The notes under the pieces are model-generated. The model was given only the letters and a program-made list of their open reading frames with translations. It ran no database searches and was not told the origin of the DNA. The position numbers and the translations under genes were made by a program. Below, piece after piece: positions 24,291 through 32,478 of a stretch of DNA of 64,000 nucleotides. The DNA comes from Paenibacillus sp. Marseille-Q4541 (GTDB lineage Bacteria > Bacillota > Bacilli > Paenibacillales > Paenibacillaceae). Within the stretch, counting starts at the first letter, position 1, and every line of letters starts with the position of its first letter. The stretch spans positions 79,671 to 143,670 of the forward strand of contig NZ_JAGXCY010000008.1 of NCBI RefSeq assembly GCF_018310695.1, given 5' to 3'.

Positions 24291-25877
24291 ATGAACAGAG
24301 AAAAGGATAAGCAACAAGGGGGCAATTCGGATACAGGGATCGGTGTACCCCATCTGCCGCAGATGAACTGGTCCCTCGTTAAGAACCTAGATGAGAATAA
24401 TAAAGTCCTACAAACCTTGTTAAAGGATTGCTCTGACTTTGTTTTTCGGGAAATTCATCATGACGGTTGCCCTCGGGTGAGCATTGCTTTTATTGAAGGT
24501 ATCGTAAATACAGATGATATTCAGGATCACATTCTACATCCTCTTGTCGAGGGGCTTAGCCCGAGCGGTTCCCTTCATGGACAAGAGCAGCTGTCCTTGG
24601 AAAATACCCCTTTTTCCGTTACGCAAGTAAAAAATGCAACGGTTTGGCATGAAGTAATAGAAGCCATTATGGATGCAAGTGTACTGGTTCTCGTAGAGCA
24701 TATGGACAATGGACTACTTATTAATCTTAAGGGAGGTCAGCGTCGCTCCGTACAAGAGCCTCAGACAGAATCGGCTATCCGGGGCCCGAGGGAAGGTTTC
24801 AATGAAACGCTGCGAGTAAACACATCCCTTCTTCGGTTCAAACTGAAGACACCGATGCTAAAGATGGAAAATATGACGATGGGTACAGAGACAAAAACCG
24901 CAGTGGTTTTAACGTACATAAAAGGACTTGCTAGGGAAGATTTAATTGAAGATGTCAGACACCGTCTTCAAAACATCAAGATTGATGGAGTACTGGAGTC
25001 AGGCTACATTGAGGAATTAATTGAAGATCATCCCTATTCACCTTTTCCTCAAGTTCACTATACCGAACGTCCTGATACAGTGGTTGCGAATTTACTGGAA
25101 GGAAAGTTTGCCATCTTAGTGGACGGTACTCCTTTCTGTTTGATTGGTCCAGTAACGATGTGGCAGATGCTTCAAGCGAGTGAAGATTATTATGAACGGT
25201 TTTTTATTAGCAATTTTTTGCGCTGGATTCGGTTGTTCTTTATGATGGTTGCCTTGTTTCTTCCTGCTTTATATATCGCCATTACGACGTTTCATCAGGA
25301 TATGCTGCCGACAACGCTGATTCTTAGTATTGCGGCTGCGAGGGAAGCGATTCCTTTCCCTGCTTTGGTGGAGGCACTGCTCATGGAACTTTCCTTTGAA
25401 GCGTTAAGGGAAGCGGGGGTCCGTTTACCCAAAACAGTAGGTCAGGCCGTCAGTATCCTTGGCGCCCTTGTTATTGGTCAAGCTGCGGTTCAAGCCGGTA
25501 TCGTATCTGCACCTATGGTTATCATCGTGTCCATGACAGGGATCGCTTCGTTTACGATTCCGAGGTTTAACTTTGCGATTACGCTTCGACTGTTACGATT
25601 TCCGTTGATGATTCTTGCGGGAACACTTGGGCTTTTTGGGATTATTATTGGTACAGTGCTCATTTCAGCACATCTTACCCAGCTCACTTCTTTTGGAGAG
25701 CCTTACCTCCTCGGTGTCAGCCCATATAGAAGAGGGCAATCCAAAGATATCTTAATGCGGGTTCCATGGTGGAAGATGAAATTCAGACCTTCCACAACTC
25801 CGAAAGGAAAACGACAACGTATCAGTGATGATATCAGCGGGACACCGACAGGTGACGAAGGGGGCTGGGGGGAGTGA
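24291..25877 (+). CDS. Spore germination receptor subunit A (GerA family), second operon
   Basis: A 528-aa paralogue of the protein at 14922, with the same signatures (EPQTESAIRGPREGFNETLRVN, YTERPDTVVANLLEGKFAILVDGTPF, ALLMELSFEALREAGVRLPKTVGQA). Its hydrophilic N-terminal extension is shorter. Soluble domain about 35-285, membrane domain about 300-495. GGGAGGTGAG lies upstream of the ATG. The stop overlaps the GTG of the C subunit. Confidence 0.93.
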   Translation: MNREKDKQQGGNSDTGIGVPHLPQMNWSLVKNLDENNKVLQTLLKDCSDFVFREIHHDGCPRVSIAFIEGIVNTDDIQDHILHPLVEGLSPSGSLHGQEQLSLENTPFSVTQVKNATVWHEVIEAIMDASVLVLVEHMDNGLLINLKGGQRRSVQEPQTESAIRGPREGFNETLRVNTSLLRFKLKTPMLKMENMTMGTETKTAVVLTYIKGLAREDLIEDVRHRLQNIKIDGVLESGYIEELIEDHPYSPFPQVHYTERPDTVVANLLEGKFAILVDGTPFCLIGPVTMWQMLQASEDYYERFFISNFLRWIRLFFMMVALFLPALYIAITTFHQDMLPTTLILSIAAAREAIPFPALVEALLMELSFEALREAGVRLPKTVGQAVSILGALVIGQAAVQAGIVSAPMVIIVSMTGIASFTIPRFNFAITLRLLRFPLMILAGTLGLFGIIIGTVLISAHLTQLTSFGEPYLLGVSPYRRGQSKDILMRVPWWKMKFRPSTTPKGKRQRISDDISGTPTGDEGGWGE

Positions 25878-27049
25878 GAAAGGTTCATCTGCTCCTATGT
25901 ATGCTGCTTCTGTTGTCTGTACTGCTTACGGGGTGCTGGGATCGAAGAGAGATCAATGACGTGGCTTTCGTGGTGGGTACAGCACTTGATAAAGAAGAGG
26001 ATAAATACAGAACCACTTTACAGATTACGATTCCGGGCCAAGTTGCTGGTCCGGAAGGAGGAGGCAATGGAGAGAATCCTTGGTTTCTAAGATCGGTTGC
26101 AAGCGACTCTTTACGTGGCGCAACATTAATCATGCAGACGGAAACCCCTCGAAAAATATTTTTCTCACATCGTAGATCTTTATTGTTTGGAGAGGCGTTA
26201 GCAAGGGAAGGTATCTCCACTATCCTGGATTCATTTGGCCGTCTTCCGGAGAACAGACTATCTGCCTTACCTGTGGTTACGAGAGGAGATGCCTATCAAG
26301 TCTTAAGTGCGGAACCTCAGATTGAACAATATCCGGGCGAGGCCATTCGGGAGCTTGTGTTTTCTTATCTAAAGAAGCCGTGGACGATGAAGACACTTGT
26401 TAATCTGATTTTGGAGGAGGGAATTGATCCGGTTATGCCGCTCATTTCTACAGTAGAAAGCGTTCCTTCTAGTGTGGCAGAGCCTAAAAAAGGGCTTGGC
26501 ATCGCTGGTCTTGCTGTATTTAGAGAAGATCAATTGGTTGGTCTCATTAATAAAGAACATGCAGTGGGAATCCTGCTTGCCATGGACCAAGCAAGTAATA
26601 TTGAGCTCCCCGTCAATGCTCCGAAAGGGAAAGGGAAGATCTTTTTTTCCATTAATGAAAACAATGCCGAATTTACGCCTATTGTACACAGTGACGAAGA
26701 TATAACGATGAAAATTACGATTGATGCACGAATGTCCATAACGACGAATGAATCGAATTATGATACGACGGAGGAAGCAAACATAAAGGAATTGGAGCAC
26801 GAAATGAATGAAATGGTCAAAAAAATGATGGAGACGAACATAGAAAATCTTCAAAATTATAAATCCGACATTTTGGGGTTCGGCCGACTTTTGAAGACAG
26901 AACATCCGAAGCTTTGGGCACGAATAAAGGATCGGTGGGATCAGATATATCCTGAAATCACGATAGAGGTAGAACCTAAATTTCGTTTAGAAAATACGGG
27001 GACAGCTACTGAGCCCTTTGCCGTTAAGGAAGGAAAGATGATCAAATGA
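25874..27049 (+). CDS. Spore germination receptor subunit C lipoprotein, second operon
   Basis: A 391-aa Ger(x)C lipoprotein. GTG start overlapping the A subunit stop. The signal peptide ends in LLTGC, followed by WDRREINDVAFVVGTALDKEE. The late segment SDILGFGRLLKTEHPKLW matches the family. The stop overlaps the start of the D subunit by ATGA. Confidence 0.93.
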   Translation: MRKVHLLLCMLLLLSVLLTGCWDRREINDVAFVVGTALDKEEDKYRTTLQITIPGQVAGPEGGGNGENPWFLRSVASDSLRGATLIMQTETPRKIFFSHRRSLLFGEALAREGISTILDSFGRLPENRLSALPVVTRGDAYQVLSAEPQIEQYPGEAIRELVFSYLKKPWTMKTLVNLILEEGIDPVMPLISTVESVPSSVAEPKKGLGIAGLAVFREDQLVGLINKEHAVGILLAMDQASNIELPVNAPKGKGKIFFSINENNAEFTPIVHSDEDITMKITIDARMSITTNESNYDTTEEANIKELEHEMNEMVKKMMETNIENLQNYKSDILGFGRLLKTEHPKLWARIKDRWDQIYPEITIEVEPKFRLENTGTATEPFAVKEGKMIK

Positions 27050-27273
27050 ACTGGCTGGCGCTTTTTTTCTTTCTAGTTGCCTCCTTCTCTATTGTAATGC
27101 TGGATTTTAACAACCTGCGTAGTTACAAACCCGTGAACCGTTGGGTTTCCTATTCTATCATTGCACTTAGCGTTGCAATTTGGATTTACAATGTATCTCC
27201 TGTAACCGTCATTAGACCCACGATTGTCATTTCTCATCTTTTAAGTCCGTTTGTACCCGTGGCTGGAGAATAA
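27046..27273 (+). CDS. Small membrane D-subunit of the germination receptor (GerKD/GerUD type)
   Basis: A 75-aa protein with two predicted helices (NWLALFFFLVASFSIVML and VSYSIIALSVAIWIYN) lying between the C and B genes and translationally coupled to the C gene through ATGA. Size, topology and position match the D proteins reported beside several Bacillus receptor operons, where they modulate the germination response. Primary sequence of this group is poorly conserved, so the assignment rests on context and topology. Confidence 0.75.
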   Translation: MNWLALFFFLVASFSIVMLDFNNLRSYKPVNRWVSYSIIALSVAIWIYNVSPVTVIRPTIVISHLLSPFVPVAGE

Positions 27274-27317
27274 GAGATATCAGAATCACGATGAAGCAGA
27301 TTAAGGAGGGAATATTC

Positions 27318-28493
27318 ATGAGCGTTCATCAGTCCAGTGAATCAAATCAGTCTCAAAACATAAAAAAACCGAAGTCCAAGCCGATGACAAGTCGACAGCT
27401 CGTGCTTATGATTTTGCTCATAACGCTCCCTATTAACTTAATCCATTCTCCATCGGATATTGTTCTGTTTGGGAGACAACATGCTTATCTATGTATTTTG
27501 ATTGTGTATCTCGTTGTCATTTTCAGCATATGGCTTCTGTCTAGAACGCAGCGGAGATTTGGAGAAAAGAACATATTTCAAGCGATGATTATTCGATTTC
27601 CTGTCATCGGTCGTATGGTAGTTGTGCTGTACATCCTCTACTATTTTTTCATCTTAACAAGGGATGCAAGAATTATGAGCGATTACGTAGATACAACACT
27701 GTTAGCGAGAACGCCGATCATGGTTATCCTTTTCAGCATTTTCATTATGTCGGGGTATATTATTCGAGGAGGAATGAAGTCCATTGTGGGTATGGCTGAG
27801 ATTTTTATCCCGATTATGGTTCTTGTTATTTTAACCCTTCCCTTTTTTGTATCAGGTGAACTGGATTTTCACTATTTGAAACCATTTTTTCCTGTTGATA
27901 TAAAAAGAGTGGCAGAAGGAAGCTGGTACTACTTCTCCTTCGCAGGAGAAGCGGTCATCCTTCCTTTTATTCTTGGGAAGGCCAGTTTTAATATGAAGGC
28001 TGCAATGAAAGGAGTCTCGTTCTCCCTCTTGTTATGCGTGATGCATGTGATCATGATGATCCTCATCTTGGGACTTCCGATTATCCCTAGGCTGACCTAT
28101 CCTTCCTTTGAACTTGTTCGCCAGGTACAGATTAGTGATTTTTTGGACCGTTTTGACATGTTTCTTGCAGCAACCATGCTGCCTACTCACATGACAAAGA
28201 TCGCCTTTGATATTTATGTTGTATGCTATGGGATCGGGAGTCTAACTAAAAATATGTCTGGACGCATGATGCAGGGCCCCGTCATCTTGCTGGCATATGT
28301 CTGTGCTTTCTGGTTCTTTAAGGATTCGGTACAGGTATTTAATTTCGACCGGGAGTGGGTGCTCATTACTCTTTTCTTCATCTTTGTCATGCCTGTGCTT
28401 ATTTTCTTGTTTGTGAGACCAACCAAGAAAAAGAAAAAAAAGAAATCGGAAAAAACTCTCGGGCACACTGCAGGTAGTGCTTCAGGAACGTAA
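27318..28493 (+). CDS. Spore germination receptor subunit B (endospore permease), second operon
   Basis: A 391-aa, ten-helix membrane protein. ATG 27318 follows AAGGAGGG by about 8 bases; the upstream ATG at 27291 has no site. It has a basic Gln/Lys-rich N-terminal extension, PSDIVLFGRQHAYLCI in an early loop, and a C-terminal cytosolic tail with eight lysines within nine residues, unlike its paralogue at 17861. It ends the A-C-D-B operon. Confidence 0.92.
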   Translation: MSVHQSSESNQSQNIKKPKSKPMTSRQLVLMILLITLPINLIHSPSDIVLFGRQHAYLCILIVYLVVIFSIWLLSRTQRRFGEKNIFQAMIIRFPVIGRMVVVLYILYYFFILTRDARIMSDYVDTTLLARTPIMVILFSIFIMSGYIIRGGMKSIVGMAEIFIPIMVLVILTLPFFVSGELDFHYLKPFFPVDIKRVAEGSWYYFSFAGEAVILPFILGKASFNMKAAMKGVSFSLLLCVMHVIMMILILGLPIIPRLTYPSFELVRQVQISDFLDRFDMFLAATMLPTHMTKIAFDIYVVCYGIGSLTKNMSGRMMQGPVILLAYVCAFWFFKDSVQVFNFDREWVLITLFFIFVMPVLIFLFVRPTKKKKKKKSEKTLGHTAGSASGT

Positions 28494-28586
28494 TCCTTAT
28501 CTTGGAACATTTGAACTACTTTTCCTTTCCTATGTTTCCCTTGTATACTAGGGACAACACAAGCATAAGAGGGGGGTACGTAAGAA

Positions 28587-29408
28587 ATGGCACAAAATTT
28601 GCTTGGCAAAAAAGTAGCACTAGCTGGACCCCGCAAGTCTGAGGAAATGTCTATGATCGTAAAAAAACTGGGCGGTACTCCGCTACTTCGGCCTGCGCAA
28701 GGTACGGTTTTTCTAGATGATGAGCATTTGAAGAGCAGCATAGAAGCTTGGGTGAAGCATCCTCCGGAATGGACGATTCTCACAACGGGCATGGGACTGG
28801 ATGCTATTTTTCAAGTCGCAGAACAGCTTGGGCTTGAGGAAGAATTGTTAGAGGCGCTGCAGAAAACCCAGATCGCGGCCCGTGGTTACAAGACGGTGAA
28901 TGCGCTGCGCAAACGGAATTTGAAGCCGGTCGTTCGGGACGATGACGGGAGTACGTCCGGATTGATTCGTGAACTCATGGATTACGATCTTCAAGGGAAA
29001 AGTGTCACTGTCCAGCTTCATGGGGAGTCAGCTCCGCGCCTGATGGCATGGCTAAGAGAAAAGGGGACTTCTGAAATTAGAGAAGTGCTTCCTTATAGAC
29101 ACATACCGCCGCAAGAACATGAACTTGAAGAGCTGCTGCAGGATATTCTTGAACAAAGAGTTGATGCGGTTACCTTTACAAGTGTTCCTCAGATTCGCTT
29201 TCTCGCAGCCTATGCGGAGCAGCATGGGAAGCTTGCCATCATGAAGGAACGTTTTGAAGGGGACGTTGTAGCTGCCGCTGTGGGAAGAGTGACAGCACAA
29301 GCGATGATAGAAGAAGGAGTTACACCTCAGGTGATACCGGAAGAAGAGCGTATGGGAAGTATGATGGTTGCACTAGGCAAGTATTTTGCACAGAAACAGG
29401 AAGTATAA
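28587..29408 (+). CDS. Uroporphyrinogen-III synthase (HemD) family protein, stand-alone
   Basis: A 273-aa protein with the two-lobed HemD fold: lobe 1 near residues 5-45 and 175-270, lobe 2 near 50-165 (DWTILTTG-like WTILTTGMGLDAIF; GKSVTVQLHGESAPRLMAWL; VDAVTFTSVPQIRFL). HemD cyclises hydroxymethylbilane to uroporphyrinogen III. No other haem gene lies nearby, and many Bacillales carry a second stand-alone HemD-like protein besides the one in hemAXCDBL, so a role in haem synthesis is likely but not certain. GAGGGGGG precedes the ATG. Confidence 0.82.
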   Translation: MAQNLLGKKVALAGPRKSEEMSMIVKKLGGTPLLRPAQGTVFLDDEHLKSSIEAWVKHPPEWTILTTGMGLDAIFQVAEQLGLEEELLEALQKTQIAARGYKTVNALRKRNLKPVVRDDDGSTSGLIRELMDYDLQGKSVTVQLHGESAPRLMAWLREKGTSEIREVLPYRHIPPQEHELEELLQDILEQRVDAVTFTSVPQIRFLAAYAEQHGKLAIMKERFEGDVVAAAVGRVTAQAMIEEGVTPQVIPEEERMGSMMVALGKYFAQKQEV

Positions 29409-29449
29409 GTATAAGAAATCCCCTCTTGTTACAACCTATAGGGCAAGGA

Positions 29450-29483
29450 CACCTGACCGCAGTAGAGGTGAGGTGTTTTTTTG
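29450..29483 (+). terminator. Probable terminator after HemD-like gene
   Basis: A short stem ACACCT/AGGTGT followed by a T run; weaker than other terminators in the window. Confidence 0.5.
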
Positions 29484-29643
29484 TTTCAGATTCACATGCA
29501 ACTTACAAAAGTGTAAGAGAGTTTTCAAGACTCAAATTTGTGTTTAGATGTTAATAAGTCTTAATATTTAGAGTATGTACATATTTCCACAGGCTAGGAA
29601 GTTTCCTAACGTGGACTGATTATTTTAGGAGGTGCAACATCCA

Positions 29644-30993
29644 TTGGGGTTAGATATTTTAGTCATTCTCGTACTACTCATCGTTAATGCCTTTTTCGCA
29701 GCTTCCGAGATGGCGCTGATCTCCATTAATGACAACCGGATTCGTATTTTATCATTGGAAGGAAATAAACGTGCACAAAAGCTGGAAAAATTACTGGAGG
29801 AACCGACGGGTTTTCTATCTACGATCCAGATCGGGATTACGCTCGCAGGATTTCTGAACAGTGCTTTTGCGGCTGACAAATTTGCATCCGTGCTTGTAGA
29901 TTACGTGCTGTCACTGGGATTAGATATTTCTCCCTCCGTGCTTTCTTCCATATCCGTCATTGTTATTACGCTGATTCTTTCTTACTTCACGCTCGTATTT
30001 GGGGAACTCGTACCTAAACGGATTGCAATGAAAAAGGCAGAGACGATTGCACTTGCAGTATCCGGTCCTTTAAGTGTATTGTCCAAAATCGTCAAACCTT
30101 TTGTAAAATTGCTTACTGTATCGACTAACCTAACCGTTCGTTTATTTGGTATCGATCCCAATGCGGAGGATGAAGAAGCTTCTGAAGAAGAAATTCGGAT
30201 GCTTGTAGATACGGGACTCGAAAGAGGAACGATCCAGCAAAGTGAAAAAATGATCATCCACAATATATTTGATTTTGATAATAAGGATGTATCTGATATG
30301 ATGACCCATCGTACGGACATGATTGCAATTTCAGCAGATGCCCCGTTCGACGAAGTACTTGAGATCGTGCAATCAGAGCAGTATACTAGGTTTCCCGTAT
30401 TTGAGGAGCGGATCGATAATATCATTGGTCTCCTGCATGTTAAAGATTTGATCGTCCAGTTTAGGAAGGATACAGAAAGGCCGAAAAGCATAATGGATAT
30501 CATTCGTCCTGCTTATTTTGTATCAGAAACGAAAAAAGGGGACGACCTGCTAGAAGAACTTCAGCAGAATCGGGTGCACATGGCCATCGTCGTTGATGAA
30601 TATGGAGGTACCGCGGGGATCATCACCATTGAAGATTTGATTGAAGAGATCGTAGGTTCCATATATGATGAATACGATGAAGATGAATCGATCTTTGAAC
30701 AAATGGATGAGAATACCTACATTTTCACGGGGATTGCCCATCTGGATGAAGTAAGTCAGATTACAAAGGCAAGTTTGCCTGAAGAAGAATATGAGACGCT
30801 TAGTGGATTTATGGTAGGTACGCTAGGTCGTATTCCAACGAAACAGGAGCACCCCGAATTTGACTTTAGAGGCTTCCGTTACAAAGTTTTAGAAGTTGGA
30901 AAGCAGCGAATCCGCCGGATTCAAATGACTAGACTCCCTGTAGAAGAGACATCCGATCATCTTGATGGAGAAGTATTGTCCGTTAAAGAATAG
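29644..30993 (+). CDS. CNNM/CorC-HlyC-type transporter with CBS pair
   Basis: A 449-aa protein. The DUF21/CNNM membrane domain (about 1-185; LIVNAFFAASEMALISI, GELVPKRIAMKKAETIA) is followed by two CBS domains (about 205-325; MTHRTDMIAI, VVDEYGGTAGIITIEDLIEEIVG) and a C-terminal CorC_HlyC domain. The family is linked to magnesium or other cation efflux/resistance. I use TTG 29644, about 11 bases after AGGAGG; the GTG at 29632 is inside that site. A perfect dyad TAGGAA-GT-TTCCTA lies just upstream (29595-29608). Confidence 0.9.
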   Translation: MGLDILVILVLLIVNAFFAASEMALISINDNRIRILSLEGNKRAQKLEKLLEEPTGFLSTIQIGITLAGFLNSAFAADKFASVLVDYVLSLGLDISPSVLSSISVIVITLILSYFTLVFGELVPKRIAMKKAETIALAVSGPLSVLSKIVKPFVKLLTVSTNLTVRLFGIDPNAEDEEASEEEIRMLVDTGLERGTIQQSEKMIIHNIFDFDNKDVSDMMTHRTDMIAISADAPFDEVLEIVQSEQYTRFPVFEERIDNIIGLLHVKDLIVQFRKDTERPKSIMDIIRPAYFVSETKKGDDLLEELQQNRVHMAIVVDEYGGTAGIITIEDLIEEIVGSIYDEYDEDESIFEQMDENTYIFTGIAHLDEVSQITKASLPEEEYETLSGFMVGTLGRIPTKQEHPEFDFRGFRYKVLEVGKQRIRRIQMTRLPVEETSDHLDGEVLSVKE

Positions 30994-31009
30994 ATAATTA
31001 TATAGAAAT

Positions 31010-31045
31010 AAACCGCGGGAGCGTTTCCTTCAGCGGTTTGTTTTT
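31010..31045 (+). terminator. Probable terminator after CBS transporter
   Basis: AAACCGC ... GCGGTTT stem with a 16-base loop and a T-rich tail. The remaining gap to 31359 contains a small hairpin TTGCTT-N5-AAGCAA (31294-31310 region) and nothing else I recognise. Confidence 0.6.
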
Positions 31046-31359
31046 ATGTAAAGGAAGATATATGACGAATTTGGTAAATTGAGCTGATGAATAAAGGGTA
31101 TTTTCTGTCTGTGACGAATTCAGAGTAGTGATAAATAAATGGCTTTTTGTCTGTTATGTAACTTATGGATTTATACGAAACATTGGAGGTTATACTAGGC
31201 AATATCAATCACCATAAAGTTATTCGTTTCCTGATGTACCGGATAGGTAAGAGCAGGAACGATCATATAAGCGAGTAAAGGACAAGGAACTTTCTTGCTT
31301 TGCGTAAGCAAATGAAACGAAACCAATCAGACAAAAGCAGAGCAAAGGAGGAATCGATA

Positions 31360-32007
31360 ATGAATCGAAAAAAAGCACTATTATTAGGGGACTACACACA
31401 CCCCATGTATCATCCTCTGCAAGGAGTCGATGCGGAAATTAGCCGAATTCTTCAGGATGAGATGACAGTACAATGCAGTGAAAACCGTAATTTGATGTTA
31501 ATGGAACACCTAGCTGGGTATGATCTACTTATTTCTTACCTGGATGACTGGAAAGGAGCAATGGCTCCACAACAGGCAGCAGGATTACTGAGTTATGTTA
31601 GTGGAGGAGGGGCGCTGCTCGTTCTACACAATGGGATTTCTATGCACAATCGCTATGAAATTGCTCAATTACTTGGGGGAAGATTTACAGGGCATCCTGC
31701 CCCGCGGAGTTTGCGTTTTCAAGTAACAGATCCGCTTCACCCTATTATGTCTGGAATTGAGAACTTCACTATGGACGAGGAACCTTACCAAATTGAGTTT
31801 GATAATTTCTCGGATCGAACGGTTCTTCTAGAGTATATGAACGAGGACGGCAAATCCTGGCCGGCAGCTTGGGCACACACCTACGGGATGGGACGTGTTG
31901 TCTACTTAATGCCAGGGAATTCTGTACCTTCTTTCAGTAACGAGTCGTTTAGACAACTAATCCTTCAGTCAGCAATGTGGGCTACACGGACGAAGAAAAG
32001 AAGATAA
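31360..32007 (+). CDS. ThuA-like domain protein
   Basis: A 215-aa protein with a ThuA/class I glutamine-amidotransferase-like fold (KKALLLGDYTHPMYHPLQ; YDLLISYLDDWKG; GGALLVLHNGIS; GRFTGHPAPRSLRF; GMGRVVYLMPGN). ThuA is named for trehalose utilisation in rhizobia, but the domain occurs in many sugar-related proteins without known activity. ATG 31360 follows AAAGGAGG by about 8 bases; the TTG at 31300 has no site. No sugar genes are adjacent. Confidence 0.82.
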   Translation: MNRKKALLLGDYTHPMYHPLQGVDAEISRILQDEMTVQCSENRNLMLMEHLAGYDLLISYLDDWKGAMAPQQAAGLLSYVSGGGALLVLHNGISMHNRYEIAQLLGGRFTGHPAPRSLRFQVTDPLHPIMSGIENFTMDEEPYQIEFDNFSDRTVLLEYMNEDGKSWPAAWAHTYGMGRVVYLMPGNSVPSFSNESFRQLILQSAMWATRTKKRR

Positions 32008-32088
32008 GAGTTGCCTTTTGGGTTGAGAGGGTAATAAAGGTATATACTATAGGTAGTACAAGATTTTCTAAGAAGGAGGACAAAAGGC

Positions 32089-32478
32089 ATGAGCGATTTG
32101 TTTAAAAAGGCGGTTTCCCTGGGGTGGGGTCTTACCCTAGTCAGCAAGGAAAAAGTGGAGAATGCAGTTGGCGATTTGGTAAAACGTGGTGAGCTTGCAC
32201 CATCCGAATCCAAGGCACTCATTGAGAAGCTGATGGAGCGCGGCAATGAAGAACAAACAAGTTTTAAGAAAATGATTGAAGGCCAAGTGGAGAAAGTGCT
32301 AATTGACCTTGGTGTACCTACCAAAACAGATGTAAACCGACTAAACATGCGAATTGAGGAACTGGAGCAAAAGCTGTCAGCGCTTGAAGCTGGTCAACCC
32401 GTGAAGCATCCGGACACACCAATTCTTACGTCAACGCCTGAAATTGAGCAGCCTCCTAAAGGAAACGAGATCGAATAA
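32089..32478 (+). CDS. Phasin-family protein (polyhydroxyalkanoate synthesis regulator-like)
   Basis: A 129-aa, highly helical protein. N-terminal KKAVSLGWGLTLVSKEKVENAVGDLVKRGEL is the typical start of COG3937 phasin-like proteins; a coiled coil follows (DVNRLNMRIEELEQKLSALE, about residues 85-105) and a Pro/Thr-rich tail. AAGGAGG precedes the ATG. The stop is directly followed by the AarF gene, so the two are co-transcribed. No PHA synthase lies nearby, so a PHA role is uncertain. Confidence 0.85.
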   Translation: MSDLFKKAVSLGWGLTLVSKEKVENAVGDLVKRGELAPSESKALIEKLMERGNEEQTSFKKMIEGQVEKVLIDLGVPTKTDVNRLNMRIEELEQKLSALEAGQPVKHPDTPILTSTPEIEQPPKGNEIE

